This document shows positions 1 through 8,775 of a stretch of DNA of 64,000 nucleotides, in pieces. The notes beneath the pieces are model-generated. The model made no database searches. It had not been told where the DNA came from and saw only the letters and a program-made list of their open reading frames with translations. The position numbers and the translations under genes are program-made. Position 1 is the first letter of the stretch, and each line of letters begins with the position of its first letter. Origin of the DNA: Fimbriiglobus sp043785105 (GTDB lineage Bacteria; Planctomycetota; Planctomycetia; Gemmatales; Gemmataceae); the NCBI GenBank assembly GCA_043785105.1, contig JAYVXO010000198.1:10216-74215 (forward strand), given 5' to 3'.

Positions 1-78
1 GATGAAGCGATCCGTCGCGTTCCTCAAAGCTCACGATGTCTTGAAATGAACCGCTCCTCCCACGGAAAGTTACGGATC

Positions 79-1458
79 ATGAAACCAACGAAGCTGTTTG
101 TCCTGGTCGTGCTTGTGACCTTGGCCGACCGCACTGCGTCGGTCGCGGCGGAACCCGCCAAGCCGAACGTGATCTTCGTTCTTTCCGACGACCTGGCACA
201 GGGCGACGTCGGGTGCTACGGCCAGAAGCTGATCAAAACTCCGCACCTCGATGGCATGGCTAGGGAGGGCACGCGGTTCACCCAGGCGTACTGCGGCACC
301 AGTGTTTGTGCCCCGTCGCGCGCGTCGCTGATGGTCGGACAGCACACCGGCCATAGCCCGATCCGTGCGAACCGCGAGATCTTGCCCGAAGGGCAGAAGC
401 CGCTGCCGGTCGGCACCTACACGGTTGCGAAATTGTTCAAGGACAACGGGTACGCAACCGCGTGCGTGGGCAAGTGGGGCATGGGCATGTTCCACACGCC
501 GGGCAGCCCGCTGAACGTCGGGTTCGACCACTTCTTCGGGTACAACTGCCAGCGACACGCGCACAGCTACTTTCCGACGTACCTCTACCGCGACGACAAG
601 CGGTTCGATCTGGAAGGTAACGACGGCAAGACTGTCGGGAAAACTTACGCCCAGAACCTGATCGCCGACGAAACGCTCTCGTGGGTCACCGCCAACAAAG
701 ACAAGCCGTTCTTCTTGTTTTACTCGATTACCCTTCCGCACGGGCGGCACGAGATTGATTCACAAGGCATTTACAAGAACGAAAAGTGGACCGAGCCGCA
801 GAAGAACTATGCGGCCCAGGTGACACGCCTCGACTCGGACGTGGGGGGCTTGCTCTCAAAATTGAAGGAACTCAAACTCGACGAGAAGACCCTCGTGATC
901 GTGGCCGGTGACAACGGGTCGTCGTTCGCCCCGGACTCGGAGATCGGCAAATTGTTTGACCAGACGATGGGCGGGAACCTCCGCGATTTCAAGCGGTCGC
1001 TTTACGAGGGCGGGTTGCGACAGGCGTGTATCGCCCGGTGGCCCGGCGTCGTGCCCGCAGGAAAAGTGAGCGACGAGCCGTGGGCGTTCTGGGATTTCCT
1101 CCCGACGTGTGCCGAATTGATCGGGGCGAACGTGCCCGCCGCCGCCAAGACCGACGGGCTGTCGATTCTTCCCCTTTTGAAGGGTGGCGCGGCCCCGAAA
1201 CGCGACTACTTCTACTGGGAACTGCACGAGGCCGCGAGCCTTCAAGCGGTCCGATTCGGCGACTGGAAGGCGGTCAAGAACGGCCCGTCCGCGGCCATCG
1301 AACTTTACGACCTCAAGACCGACCCTGCCGAGAAGTTTGATCTTGCTGCGAAGAACCCGGACCTTGTTGCGAAGGCAAAGAAACTGATCGCCGAGGGGCA
1401 CACGGATCATCCGGACTGGCCGCTCCGCGAAAAGCCGACCCAAAAGAAAAAGAATTAA
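79..1458 (+). CDS. Secreted sulfatase (first of three)
   Basis: This is probably an exported arylsulfatase-type hydrolase that removes sulfate esters from sulfated polysaccharides. The metal-binding start (V-L-S-D-D-L) follows the signal peptide. CAPSR is the C-x-P-S-R sulfatase signature, with Cys77 as the residue converted to formylglycine. GKWG and A-G-D-N-G supply the other active-site residues. I start at 79 because GGAAAG lies about 9 nt upstream and the protein then opens with a clean signal peptide (MKPTKLFVLVVLV); an upstream ATG at 46 would only add 11 residues. At 459 aa it has the usual family length. It leads a run of three sulfatases with short gaps (19 and 37 nt), probably one operon. 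No formylglycine-generating enzyme is in the window. The substrate cannot be read from sequence. Confidence 0.93.
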   Translation: MKPTKLFVLVVLVTLADRTASVAAEPAKPNVIFVLSDDLAQGDVGCYGQKLIKTPHLDGMAREGTRFTQAYCGTSVCAPSRASLMVGQHTGHSPIRANREILPEGQKPLPVGTYTVAKLFKDNGYATACVGKWGMGMFHTPGSPLNVGFDHFFGYNCQRHAHSYFPTYLYRDDKRFDLEGNDGKTVGKTYAQNLIADETLSWVTANKDKPFFLFYSITLPHGRHEIDSQGIYKNEKWTEPQKNYAAQVTRLDSDVGGLLSKLKELKLDEKTLVIVAGDNGSSFAPDSEIGKLFDQTMGGNLRDFKRSLYEGGLRQACIARWPGVVPAGKVSDEPWAFWDFLPTCAELIGANVPAAAKTDGLSILPLLKGGAAPKRDYFYWELHEAASLQAVRFGDWKAVKNGPSAAIELYDLKTDPAEKFDLAAKNPDLVAKAKKLIAEGHTDHPDWPLREKPTQKKKN

Positions 1459-1477
1459 CCGCACAATGGAGACATTG

Positions 1478-2974
1478 ATGATGCGCTGGATCCTAATTTT
1501 TGTAGGCTTCACGGGAATATCTTGCTCGCAAGTTGCGAAATCGTTGGCGGCAGACGCGCCAACGAAGCCGAACGTCGTCTACATCCTCGCCGATGACCTC
1601 GGGTACGGCGACGTGCAATGTCTCAACCCGAAGCGTGGCAAGATTGCAACGCCGAACAGCGACAAGATGGCGGCTCAGGGAATGACCTTCACCGATGCTC
1701 ATTCGAGTTCCTCGGTCTGCTCGCCGACGCGGTACGGCATCCTGACAGGGCGGTACAACTGGCGCACGCGCTTGCAATCGAGCGTTCTGAACGGTTACAG
1801 TGAGCCGTTGATTCCAGCGGATCGCTTAACGGTACCGGCCTTGCTGAAGCAACACGGCTACACGACGGCCTGCATCGGAAAATGGCACCTCGGCATGGAC
1901 ATCGAAAAGGACAAGCCTTCGCCCCTCATCACAAACGGGCCAACCGCACGAGGCTTTCACAGCTACTTCGGGATCAGCGCGTCGTTGGACATGCCGCCGT
2001 TTGCGTTCATCGAAAACAGCCGCTTCACCGAACCGCTGACCGCCACCAAAAAATGGCAACGGACCGGACCGGCCGGGGACAGTTTTGAAGCCGTCGATGT
2101 GTTGCCAACACTCACCCGCAAGGCCGTCGAGTTTGTCACAAAACAGGCAAAGACCGGCGAGCCGTTCTTTCTCTACATGCCGCTGACATCACCTCACACG
2201 CCGATCGTTCCCAGTCAAGACTGGAAGGGCAAGAGCAGCCTCGGCGGTTACGGTGATTTTGTGATGCAGACCGATTGGGCCGTGGGCGAAGTCCTGGCCG
2301 CGATCGACAAAGCCGGTGTGTCGGGAAACACCCTCGTCGTGATGACCAGTGACAACGGGTGCTCAAAAGCGGCAGGTATTCCCAAATTAGAAGAGAAGGG
2401 ACACTTTCCCAGCGGCGACCTCCGCGGCTCCAAAGCCGACATCTTTGAAGGCGGTCACCGCATTCCGTTTATCGTTCGCTGGCCGGATCGCACCACGGCG
2501 GGAAGCGTTTCTGCTCAAACGATTTGCCTGAACGACCTGATGGCCACGTGTGCGGAGATCGTGGGTGCGAAGCTCCCCGACAATGCGGGCGAAGACAGCT
2601 TTAGCATTTTGCCAGTGTTACTCGGTACAGACAACGCGCCCGTACACGAGACCGTCGTGCACCATTCCATCAACGGTTCGTTCGCCATCCGGCAGGGGAA
2701 ATGGAAACTCGAACTCTGTGCGGACTCCGGCGGTTGGAGTGCCCCCACGCCCGGCAGCAAGGAGGCACAAGGCCTACCACAGAACCAGCTCTACGATCTC
2801 AGCATCGACAAAGCCGAATCGAAGAATCTGCACTCGGAGCACCCCGAAAAAGTCACTCGCCTGACCAAACTGCTTGAGGAAATGATCGCCAATGGCCGTA
2901 GCACGCCTGGTCAGAAGCAGGCTAACGACGTCGCGATTCAAATCCGGAAGAAGCCGGGCAACGACAAAAATTAG
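1478..2974 (+). CDS. Secreted sulfatase (second of three)
   Basis: This is an exported sulfatase of the arylsulfatase A/N-acetylgalactosamine-sulfatase type. It shows I-L-A-D-D-L-G-Y-G-D (metal site), the C-S-P-T-R signature carrying the formylglycine Cys, G-K-W-H-L-G and T-S-D-N-G. Possible starts are 1466, 1478 and 1481. GGAG at 1468-1471 is correctly spaced for 1478/1481 and would lie inside the gene if 1466 were used, so I prefer 1478. The N-terminus is hydrophobic and ends near S-L-A-A-D-A, a plausible signal peptidase I site. It begins 19 nt after the first sulfatase and has the same orientation, so co-transcription is likely. The differences outside the active site suggest a different substrate rather than a recent duplication. 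Confidence 0.92.
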   Translation: MMRWILIFVGFTGISCSQVAKSLAADAPTKPNVVYILADDLGYGDVQCLNPKRGKIATPNSDKMAAQGMTFTDAHSSSSVCSPTRYGILTGRYNWRTRLQSSVLNGYSEPLIPADRLTVPALLKQHGYTTACIGKWHLGMDIEKDKPSPLITNGPTARGFHSYFGISASLDMPPFAFIENSRFTEPLTATKKWQRTGPAGDSFEAVDVLPTLTRKAVEFVTKQAKTGEPFFLYMPLTSPHTPIVPSQDWKGKSSLGGYGDFVMQTDWAVGEVLAAIDKAGVSGNTLVVMTSDNGCSKAAGIPKLEEKGHFPSGDLRGSKADIFEGGHRIPFIVRWPDRTTAGSVSAQTICLNDLMATCAEIVGAKLPDNAGEDSFSILPVLLGTDNAPVHETVVHHSINGSFAIRQGKWKLELCADSGGWSAPTPGSKEAQGLPQNQLYDLSIDKAESKNLHSEHPEKVTRLTKLLEEMIANGRSTPGQKQANDVAIQIRKKPGNDKN

Positions 2975-3011
2975 ATTCGTACCGCACCCTATTTCGGACA
3001 CCCTCACTCGT

Positions 3012-4373
3012 ATGAAACGCATCATCACACTCCTCGCCGCCCTGCTGTTATCACCAACGGCCGCGCTCCAAGCTGCCAAACCGAACATCCTGCACATCCA
3101 CGCCGACGACCACCGGCCGGACGGCTTGCGTGCGTTGGACAACCCGACGCTCCTGACGCCCAATCTCGACACACTCGTCGAGCGGGGTATGGCCTTCAAG
3201 CGTTGCTACACGATGGGGTCGATGGTCGGCGCGGTTTGCACGCCGAGTCGGACGATGATGCTCACCGGGCGTTCGTGGGTGCGAATTCCGGGCGCACGCG
3301 GCGCGGCGGACAACGCGAAAAATCCCGCGACGTTTCTGCCGCGCGTCATCGCCGCGGCGGGCTATCAAACCTGGCACATGGGGAAACAAGGCAACGGCTT
3401 CCCGGCAGGCCTCAAGGAATTTGAAACCAGCATCATTGACGACGGCAGGGGCAACGACCGCGCGACTTGCTCTCAACGACTCGCTGACAGTACGATTCAG
3501 TTCTTGAAGTCACGCGCTGATACCAAGGAAGCGAAGCCGTTCTACATCTACCTCGCGCCACCCGTCCCGCACGATCCGCGATCGGCTGAACCCCAGTTTC
3601 ACAAGCGTTACGACCCGACGAAAATCCCGCTTTCGCCGGCGTTCATGCCGCTGCACCCCTTCAACAACGGCGAAATGACTGTGCGTGACGAGCAACTCGC
3701 CCCCTGGCCCCGCACGCCCGAAGACACGAAGAAACAGCTTGCCGACTACTACGCCTGCGTCACCGGACTCGACCATCACGTTGGGCGTATCTTTGCCGAG
3801 CTAAAAGCCACCGGCCAATGGGAGAACACGATCATCATTTTCAGTGGCGACAACGGCCTCTCGCTTGGCGAACACGGGCTGTTTGGAAAGCAGAACCTGT
3901 ACGAGTTCGGCGGCCTCCACGTCCCGCTCGTCATCGCGGGGCCTGGTATCTCGAATGGCAAGAGCGAAGCCCTTGTTTACCTGATGGACTTGTTCCCGAC
4001 CTTCGCCGAATTCGCCGGAGCGAAAATCCCCACTGGCGTCGAAGGCAAAAGCATTGTGCCGATTCTCGGCGGGAAGCAACCGAAAGTCCGGGATGTTCTG
4101 TACACAGGTTACCGCGATTGTCAGCGTGCCGTCCGCGATGACCGCTGGAAGCTCATCCGCTACCCACTCGTGGACCGCACCCAGCTTTTCGACCTCAGTG
4201 GTGATCCCCACGAACTGACCAATCTTGCTGAGAAGAACCCAGCCAAGGTTGTGGCGATGACCAAACTCCTGGAGAAGGAAATGGCAACCTATGCGGACAC
4301 AACCCCGCTGACCGTGGCCAATCCGAAATCCGCCGACTGGACGCCGCCAAAGAATGCGAACGGCAAACAGTGA
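3012..4373 (+). CDS. Secreted sulfatase (third of three)
   Basis: This is an exported sulfatase. From the ATG at 3012 it has a signal peptide (MKRIITLLAALLLSP) ending near A-L-Q-A-A. It then shows H-A-D-D-H-R-P-D (metal site), V-C-T-P-S-R with Cys76 as the formylglycine residue, and S-G-D-N-G-L-S-L-G-E-H-G, which resembles iduronate-2-sulfatase and choline-sulfatase-like subfamilies. The usual G-K-W-H is G-K-Q-G here. The reading frame is open upstream to 2892, but that stretch overlaps the previous gene and is Arg-rich, so it is not coding. It follows the second sulfatase by 37 nt. Together the three suggest stepwise desulfation of a complex glycan, a typical planctomycete habit (inference). 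Confidence 0.92.
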   Translation: MKRIITLLAALLLSPTAALQAAKPNILHIHADDHRPDGLRALDNPTLLTPNLDTLVERGMAFKRCYTMGSMVGAVCTPSRTMMLTGRSWVRIPGARGAADNAKNPATFLPRVIAAAGYQTWHMGKQGNGFPAGLKEFETSIIDDGRGNDRATCSQRLADSTIQFLKSRADTKEAKPFYIYLAPPVPHDPRSAEPQFHKRYDPTKIPLSPAFMPLHPFNNGEMTVRDEQLAPWPRTPEDTKKQLADYYACVTGLDHHVGRIFAELKATGQWENTIIIFSGDNGLSLGEHGLFGKQNLYEFGGLHVPLVIAGPGISNGKSEALVYLMDLFPTFAEFAGAKIPTGVEGKSIVPILGGKQPKVRDVLYTGYRDCQRAVRDDRWKLIRYPLVDRTQLFDLSGDPHELTNLAEKNPAKVVAMTKLLEKEMATYADTTPLTVANPKSADWTPPKNANGKQ

Positions 4374-4532
4374 GATGTCTGGTAGTGGGTCGTGGCCCGC
4401 GAATCGTGACGGCCTCCGTCTCACCGACCGCTACTCGTTGTTGTGTTGGCGCTCACCCCTCGCCGTTGACCGTAAAATGAGCTGGTGGTATACCTAGCTT
4501 TTCACCCGCGGCGTGCGGATCGGGGAACAGTG

Positions 4533-5285
4533 ATGCGACGACGCTCGATAGTCTTGACGCTTTTAATACTGATTGTCACGTTTGTGGCGGTGTTTGGCTT
4601 GTTGGGCTACTTGCTCAAGCAAGAGCCACAATTCTATGCCGGCGCGTGCCGGGATGGTGTTGGCGATCAACTGGCTGCGTCCGAATTGCTCACGCGGTTT
4701 GGGGACGTGCAAAATGACATTCGGACCTCCAAAGCAGAGTGGGGGTCGAGTTTTACCGCGACCGAACTCAATGCGTTTTTTCGGGAACATCTGGATCGCA
4801 CGGACGGGTTGGCCGAACTGCTACCGATCGGAATCAACTCGCCTCGTGTGACCATCATCGACGACCGTTTGCAAATTGCGACTCGCTACCGGAACGCGCC
4901 GTTTGAGTTCCTGGATAGTGATTTCCTCTCGACCGTGTTGTCCGTCGAACTCAAGATGTGGGTGGTCAGCAAAGAGCAGAATACCGTTGCAGTCGAAGTT
5001 TGCGGACTTTGGGCAGGTGCGTTGCCCGTGAGTTCGCAACGCTATCTGGATCGCGTTTCGGACGCGGCTCGGAAGTGGAACATCGAAATCACGTGGTACC
5101 GGAACAACGGGAACCCGGTCGGACTCCTGCGGTTCTACGCCGACCAAACCCGCCCCAGCACGTTCATCCGCACCGTGAAAATCGCGGAGGATAAGCTGAC
5201 CATCGGCGGACGATCGCTGCTCGATGCAATCGCCGCCCCTGTTGCGAATGAACTTCAACCAATGGGAACTGTCACGAAAGAGTGA
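4533..5285 (+). CDS. Single-pass membrane-anchored protein of unknown function
   Basis: I do not recognise the family. The start at 4533 is set by GGGGA 6 nt upstream; the frame is open to 4485 but the preceding residues look non-coding. An N-terminal segment of about 23 hydrophobic residues after M-R-R-R is a membrane anchor or uncleaved signal. The remaining 225 residues are soluble-looking and probably periplasmic or outward facing, with a possible conserved core around F-T-A-T-E-L-N-A-F-F-R-E. The neighbours (sulfatases upstream, a lipoprotein peptidase-like gene downstream) do not identify a role. Confidence 0.75.
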   Translation: MRRRSIVLTLLILIVTFVAVFGLLGYLLKQEPQFYAGACRDGVGDQLAASELLTRFGDVQNDIRTSKAEWGSSFTATELNAFFREHLDRTDGLAELLPIGINSPRVTIIDDRLQIATRYRNAPFEFLDSDFLSTVLSVELKMWVVSKEQNTVAVEVCGLWAGALPVSSQRYLDRVSDAARKWNIEITWYRNNGNPVGLLRFYADQTRPSTFIRTVKIAEDKLTIGGRSLLDAIAAPVANELQPMGTVTKE

Positions 5286-5453
5286 TCGAATTCCTACCCG
5301 CAAAACCCATTTCCGTATCCGTCATGCTGCCCCTAGCGGATCGCCGATAATTCATTGCTACGATTGGCCTCGCCAGACGCGATGTCGGTCGGGTATGGTT
5401 CTCTCCGGAACTTAATGAACAGCTTCATGCTCCTGGTGTGAAGTTGGGCAAGG

Positions 5454-6395
5454 ATGCACCCGATGGGCGAACCGTTGGCGAATCCGCGATTTTCTCGCCA
5501 TTTCGCAAGCTGGATAGCGATTGCCGGATTCGGCTGGATCGCTGTTACCGGGTGTTCGTCGATCCGGTCCGGCACATCGAACACCACGGTGCCGGGCGGC
5601 GAGCGGGCGCAAATTGCCACGACGGTGCCCAAGAAGCCCGGCGGGTTGCACGCACCGTTGCGCGTCTCCAAGTTCGCTTTCTACGCGAACATTCCACTGG
5701 ATGCCGACGACCCCGTTTTCCGGGATCTCGAAGAACTGCCCGACCAAATCCAGCGCGAACTCCGCTTGCCGGCCAGCAACACCATTGTGCAGGTCTACCT
5801 CTTCGAGGACCAAGACAAGTACGAAGCGTTCATGCGGGACCGCTTCCCGTGGCTGCCGTCGCGGCGCGCTTACTTCATCACGGATCAGAAACGCCCCGGC
5901 ACCGCCGACGACCTCCAAGTTTACACTTTCTACGGCGAACACCTACGGACCGACCTTCGCCATGAGCTAACCCACGCGCTGCTGCACAGCGTGTTGAAAG
6001 GCGTGCCGCTGTGGTTGGACGAAGGGCTGGCGGGGTTCTTTGAACAGCCCCTGTCAAACAATGGCATCAACCCGGAACACCTCGACAAATTCCGCCGCAG
6101 CCCGCAACCGGCGGACCTCGCTCGCCTGGAACGAATCCAAAAAGTGGAGCAAATGGAAAAGCCCGAGTACCGCGAAGCCTGGGCCTGGGTTCACTTCATG
6201 TTGCGTGCGGACAGCCGAAGCCGGGAAGTGATCCTTCAATACCTGCAAGAGCTACGCGAAAACCCGAACCCCGGACCCGTGTTGCCTCGCTTAAAGACCG
6301 CCATTGGTGAACCCACACCCATGCTCAGTGATTACCTGACTCGCCTCACAATCCCGACGCCGGTGACGAACGCAACTCGGACGACTCGCCCATAA
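5454..6395 (+). CDS. Lipoprotein with HExxH metallopeptidase-like site
   Basis: This is probably a surface lipoprotein with a zinc-peptidase fold. The N-terminus is hydrophobic and ends in V-T-G-C (Cys34), a lipobox. H-E-L-T-H at residues 170-174 is followed by W-L-D-E-G-L-A-G-F-F-E, where Glu190 is placed to be the third zinc ligand, as in gluzincin-type proteins and the DUF1570-like planctomycete family. The middle contains a typical 'clade' core (VYLFEDQDKYEAF). Whether it cleaves peptides is unknown, because only the metal site can be seen. It stands alone, with 168 nt upstream and 76 nt downstream. Confidence 0.78.
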   Translation: MHPMGEPLANPRFSRHFASWIAIAGFGWIAVTGCSSIRSGTSNTTVPGGERAQIATTVPKKPGGLHAPLRVSKFAFYANIPLDADDPVFRDLEELPDQIQRELRLPASNTIVQVYLFEDQDKYEAFMRDRFPWLPSRRAYFITDQKRPGTADDLQVYTFYGEHLRTDLRHELTHALLHSVLKGVPLWLDEGLAGFFEQPLSNNGINPEHLDKFRRSPQPADLARLERIQKVEQMEKPEYREAWAWVHFMLRADSRSREVILQYLQELRENPNPGPVLPRLKTAIGEPTPMLSDYLTRLTIPTPVTNATRTTRP

Positions 6396-6471
6396 CGGAA
6401 TCATCGGCGATAAACTGCCCTACAATACGGGTACGCAGCTCCGCGTACTAGATAGGCAGTCTTCCCGAACA

Positions 6472-7221
6472 ATGAACATTTTGATCACCGCTGGCAACAC
6501 GCACGCCCCGATTGACCGGGTGCGGGTGGTGACGAACATTTTCACGGGACGCACGGGTGCTAACATTGCCCGGACAGCCTGGGTTCGGGGGCATCGTGTG
6601 ACGATTCTCACGTCGCACCCGGAACTGCTCACGGACCTACCCGAACCCGGTAGTGATTCGGAACGGCGCGTGACGGTGCTGCCGTACAAGACGTTCGACG
6701 ACCTCGCGGGGATGTTGCAACGCGAAATCCGCTCCGGTGTTTACGATGCGGTTTTTCACTCGGCGGCGGTGAGTGATTACTTGAGTGCCGGTGTCTACGC
6801 CCCCGACGCCGGGACGTACTTCAACGCTCGGACCAAGCAGTGGGAGCGCAACAGTGGTGCGCCGAAAATGAACGAGCACAAGGGTGGCAAAATCAAAAGT
6901 AACGAACCGGAACTGTGGTTCCGCATGGTGCGCGCACCCAAGCTCATCGACCGGATTCGCAACCCCTGGAACTTCGCCGGCTTGCTCATTAAGTTCAAAC
7001 TCGAAGTGGGACTCAACGAAAACGAACTGCTGGAAGTGGCTGAAAACGCACGCCAGTTATCAAGTGCCGATCTCATCGTGGCGAACACGCTCGATGGTGC
7101 CGCGCACTACGCCTACATCGGCCCGGTTGATGGCCGCTTTGAACGGGTGGCGCGGCGCGAGTTGGCCGAGCGACTGCTGCTAACCGTCGAACACATGCAA
7201 CGCTCGCGGGTCACGTCATGA
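6472..7221 (+). CDS. coaB: Phosphopantothenate-cysteine ligase domain, stand-alone
   Basis: This matches the CoaB half of bacterial CoaBC, which joins 4'-phosphopantothenate to cysteine in coenzyme A synthesis. The N-terminal I-T-A-G-N-T-H-A-P-I-D-R-V-R pattern corresponds to the I-T-A-G-G-T-x-E-P-I-D nucleotide site. H-S-A-A-V-S-D-Y, the G-G-K-I-K-S lysine motif and A-D-L-I-V-A-N-T-L are in the expected order. At 249 aa it is about the size of the isolated domain. It overlaps the CoaC gene downstream by ATGA (4 nt), so translation is coupled. In most bacteria these domains are fused with CoaC first; here they are separate and in the opposite order. Confidence 0.85.
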   Translation: MNILITAGNTHAPIDRVRVVTNIFTGRTGANIARTAWVRGHRVTILTSHPELLTDLPEPGSDSERRVTVLPYKTFDDLAGMLQREIRSGVYDAVFHSAAVSDYLSAGVYAPDAGTYFNARTKQWERNSGAPKMNEHKGGKIKSNEPELWFRMVRAPKLIDRIRNPWNFAGLLIKFKLEVGLNENELLEVAENARQLSSADLIVANTLDGAAHYAYIGPVDGRFERVARRELAERLLLTVEHMQRSRVTS

Positions 7222-7847
7222 GCAACATTCTTGTCGGCGCAACCGGGTCCGTCGCCGCCGTGCGGATCCCGAAACTGTACGAGACGCTCAGCGAAGCGGG
7301 CCACACCGTCAAAGTCGTTGCCACAAGTGCGGCGATGTACTTCTTCGACAAAAACAGCTTGCCGCAAGGCGTTCTGACCCAGGACAGCGATGAATGGCCC
7401 GGCGGCCACTACGAACGTGGTGACGCGGTTCGGCACATCGAATTGCGAAACTGGGCGGACCTATTTTTAATCGCACCCCTGGACGCGAACACGATGGCTA
7501 AGCTCGCGGTCGGGTTGTGTGACAACGGCTTGACGTGCGTGTGGCGGGCGTGGGACTTGACGCGACCCGTGATCGTCGCACCCGCCATGAACACGCTGAT
7601 GTGGCAAAACCCGTTCACCCGCAAACACCTTCGCGCCATCGGCGCCGATTTCGGTGCGACGCACGTTCCTGGTCATTTGGACGACGAGTTACTGATCGCC
7701 CAAATCAACGACCGCGCCAAGCGGTTCCGCATCGTCCCGCCAATCTCGAAGCAACTGGCGTGTGGCGATGTCGGCGTCGGTGCGATGGCCGAAGTGCCGG
7801 AGATTGTCGCGGCAGTTCAGTCACTGCTCGGATCAAGTGTTCAGTAG
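7218..7847 (+). CDS. coaC: Phosphopantothenoylcysteine decarboxylase, stand-alone flavoprotein
   Basis: This is probably the FMN enzyme that decarboxylates phosphopantothenoylcysteine. The N-terminus shows the flavoprotein pattern (I-L-V-G-A-T-G-S-V-A-A). R-H-I-E-L carries the expected catalytic His, and A-P-A-M-N-T-L-M-W matches the P-x-M-N-x-x-M-W substrate-clamp motif. S-K-Q-L-A-C-G-D-V-G-V-G corresponds to the L-A-C-G-x-x-G-x-G flap with its active-site Cys. Length 209 aa fits the isolated domain. It starts inside the coaB stop codon (ATGA). Its last 7 nt overlap the 3' end of the convergent DUF1559 gene. Confidence 0.88.
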   Translation: MSNILVGATGSVAAVRIPKLYETLSEAGHTVKVVATSAAMYFFDKNSLPQGVLTQDSDEWPGGHYERGDAVRHIELRNWADLFLIAPLDANTMAKLAVGLCDNGLTCVWRAWDLTRPVIVAPAMNTLMWQNPFTRKHLRAIGADFGATHVPGHLDDELLIAQINDRAKRFRIVPPISKQLACGDVGVGAMAEVPEIVAAVQSLLGSSVQ

Positions 7848-8731
7848 TCGTCGGTTGACGGAATATCACCCGCCGCTTTCGTGACCAGCGCGGCGAACGT
7901 GGTGTTGCGGATCGAATCGCGGATGAACCGCACGGAGCCGTCGGCGAAGCCGAAGTTCGCCCCGCTGGTGTGGAAGCTGTACACTTCGTTGTCGTTGGTG
8001 CAATTCATCACACACAGCCCGTAGCCTTGGCCATTCCCAACGGTCAGCGTGTCGGAGCCATCGAGGGCAATTTCTACATTCGGGTCGGCCCAACCTGCCG
8101 CGCTGGAGATGCCACTAATTTTCCGCCCCATTCGCCAGAGTTCCGGACGCCCGCCGTCTTCGACGACAAGAAACGTCTGACTAGTCCCGTCCGTGATTTC
8201 AACAATCCGACACGGGCGACTGGTCATGATGCCGTTCTCAGCGGGCGGGCTGTAAAGGGGCCATCCCGCCATGTTGCAATAGTTGGGGTTCACGCCGTGG
8301 TACACGGTGTAGTCGCTGATCGTCGGTCGGAATGACGACGTGGTGTCAAACCGTCCCCCCTCGTTGGGTGCCGACGGGCAGTACATCAATTTGAGTTGCA
8401 CGGTGGTCGTTGGCTGGTTGACGGGATCGTCCCAATCGCGCGTCAAATCGTAGCGAACATTACCCTGCTCAATGAACGGCAACAGCGGTGGCACGAAGGA
8501 TCGCGTGGGGCTGGTCCACCGATACCCTTCGGGGAAGTAGCCGAAGGTACTCTCGTGGTTCATCAGCGCGAGCGAAAGTTGCTTAAGATTACTCTGACAC
8601 TTCGCCCGCGCCGCTGCTTCACGGACCTTCTGGACAGCCGGTAACAGCAGCCCAATCAAAATGGCAATGATGGCAATGACGACGAGTAATTCGACGAGCG
8701 TAAACGCTGTGCGTTGCCGATGGGTACACAT
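7841..8731 (-). CDS. DUF1559-family protein with prepilin-type N-terminus
   Basis: This is a secreted, pseudopilin-like planctomycete protein. From the ATG at 8731 a short basic leader precedes the cleavage and methylation motif (A-F-T-L-V-E-L-L) and a hydrophobic helix (V-V-I-A-I-I-A-I-L-I-G-L-L-L-P-A). It continues with V-Q-K-V-R-E-A-A-A-R-A-K-C and N-L-K-Q-L, the family hallmark, and ends with F-A-D-G-S-V-R-F-I. GAAGG lies 6 nt upstream of the chosen start; the frame is open further upstream but overlaps the next gene. Function is unknown for the family, which is greatly expanded in planctomycetes. Two more copies are at 37645 and 56036. Confidence 0.93.
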   Translation of the reverse strand: MCTHRQRTAFTLVELLVVIAIIAILIGLLLPAVQKVREAAARAKCQSNLKQLSLALMNHESTFGYFPEGYRWTSPTRSFVPPLLPFIEQGNVRYDLTRDWDDPVNQPTTTVQLKLMYCPSAPNEGGRFDTTSSFRPTISDYTVYHGVNPNYCNMAGWPLYSPPAENGIMTSRPCRIVEITDGTSQTFLVVEDGGRPELWRMGRKISGISSAAGWADPNVEIALDGSDTLTVGNGQGYGLCVMNCTNDNEVYSFHTSGANFGFADGSVRFIRDSIRNTTFAALVTKAAGDIPSTDDY

Positions 8732-8775
8732 GGAAACCTTCGTGACAGAAGAGCGAGTGAATGGATTCCACAATC

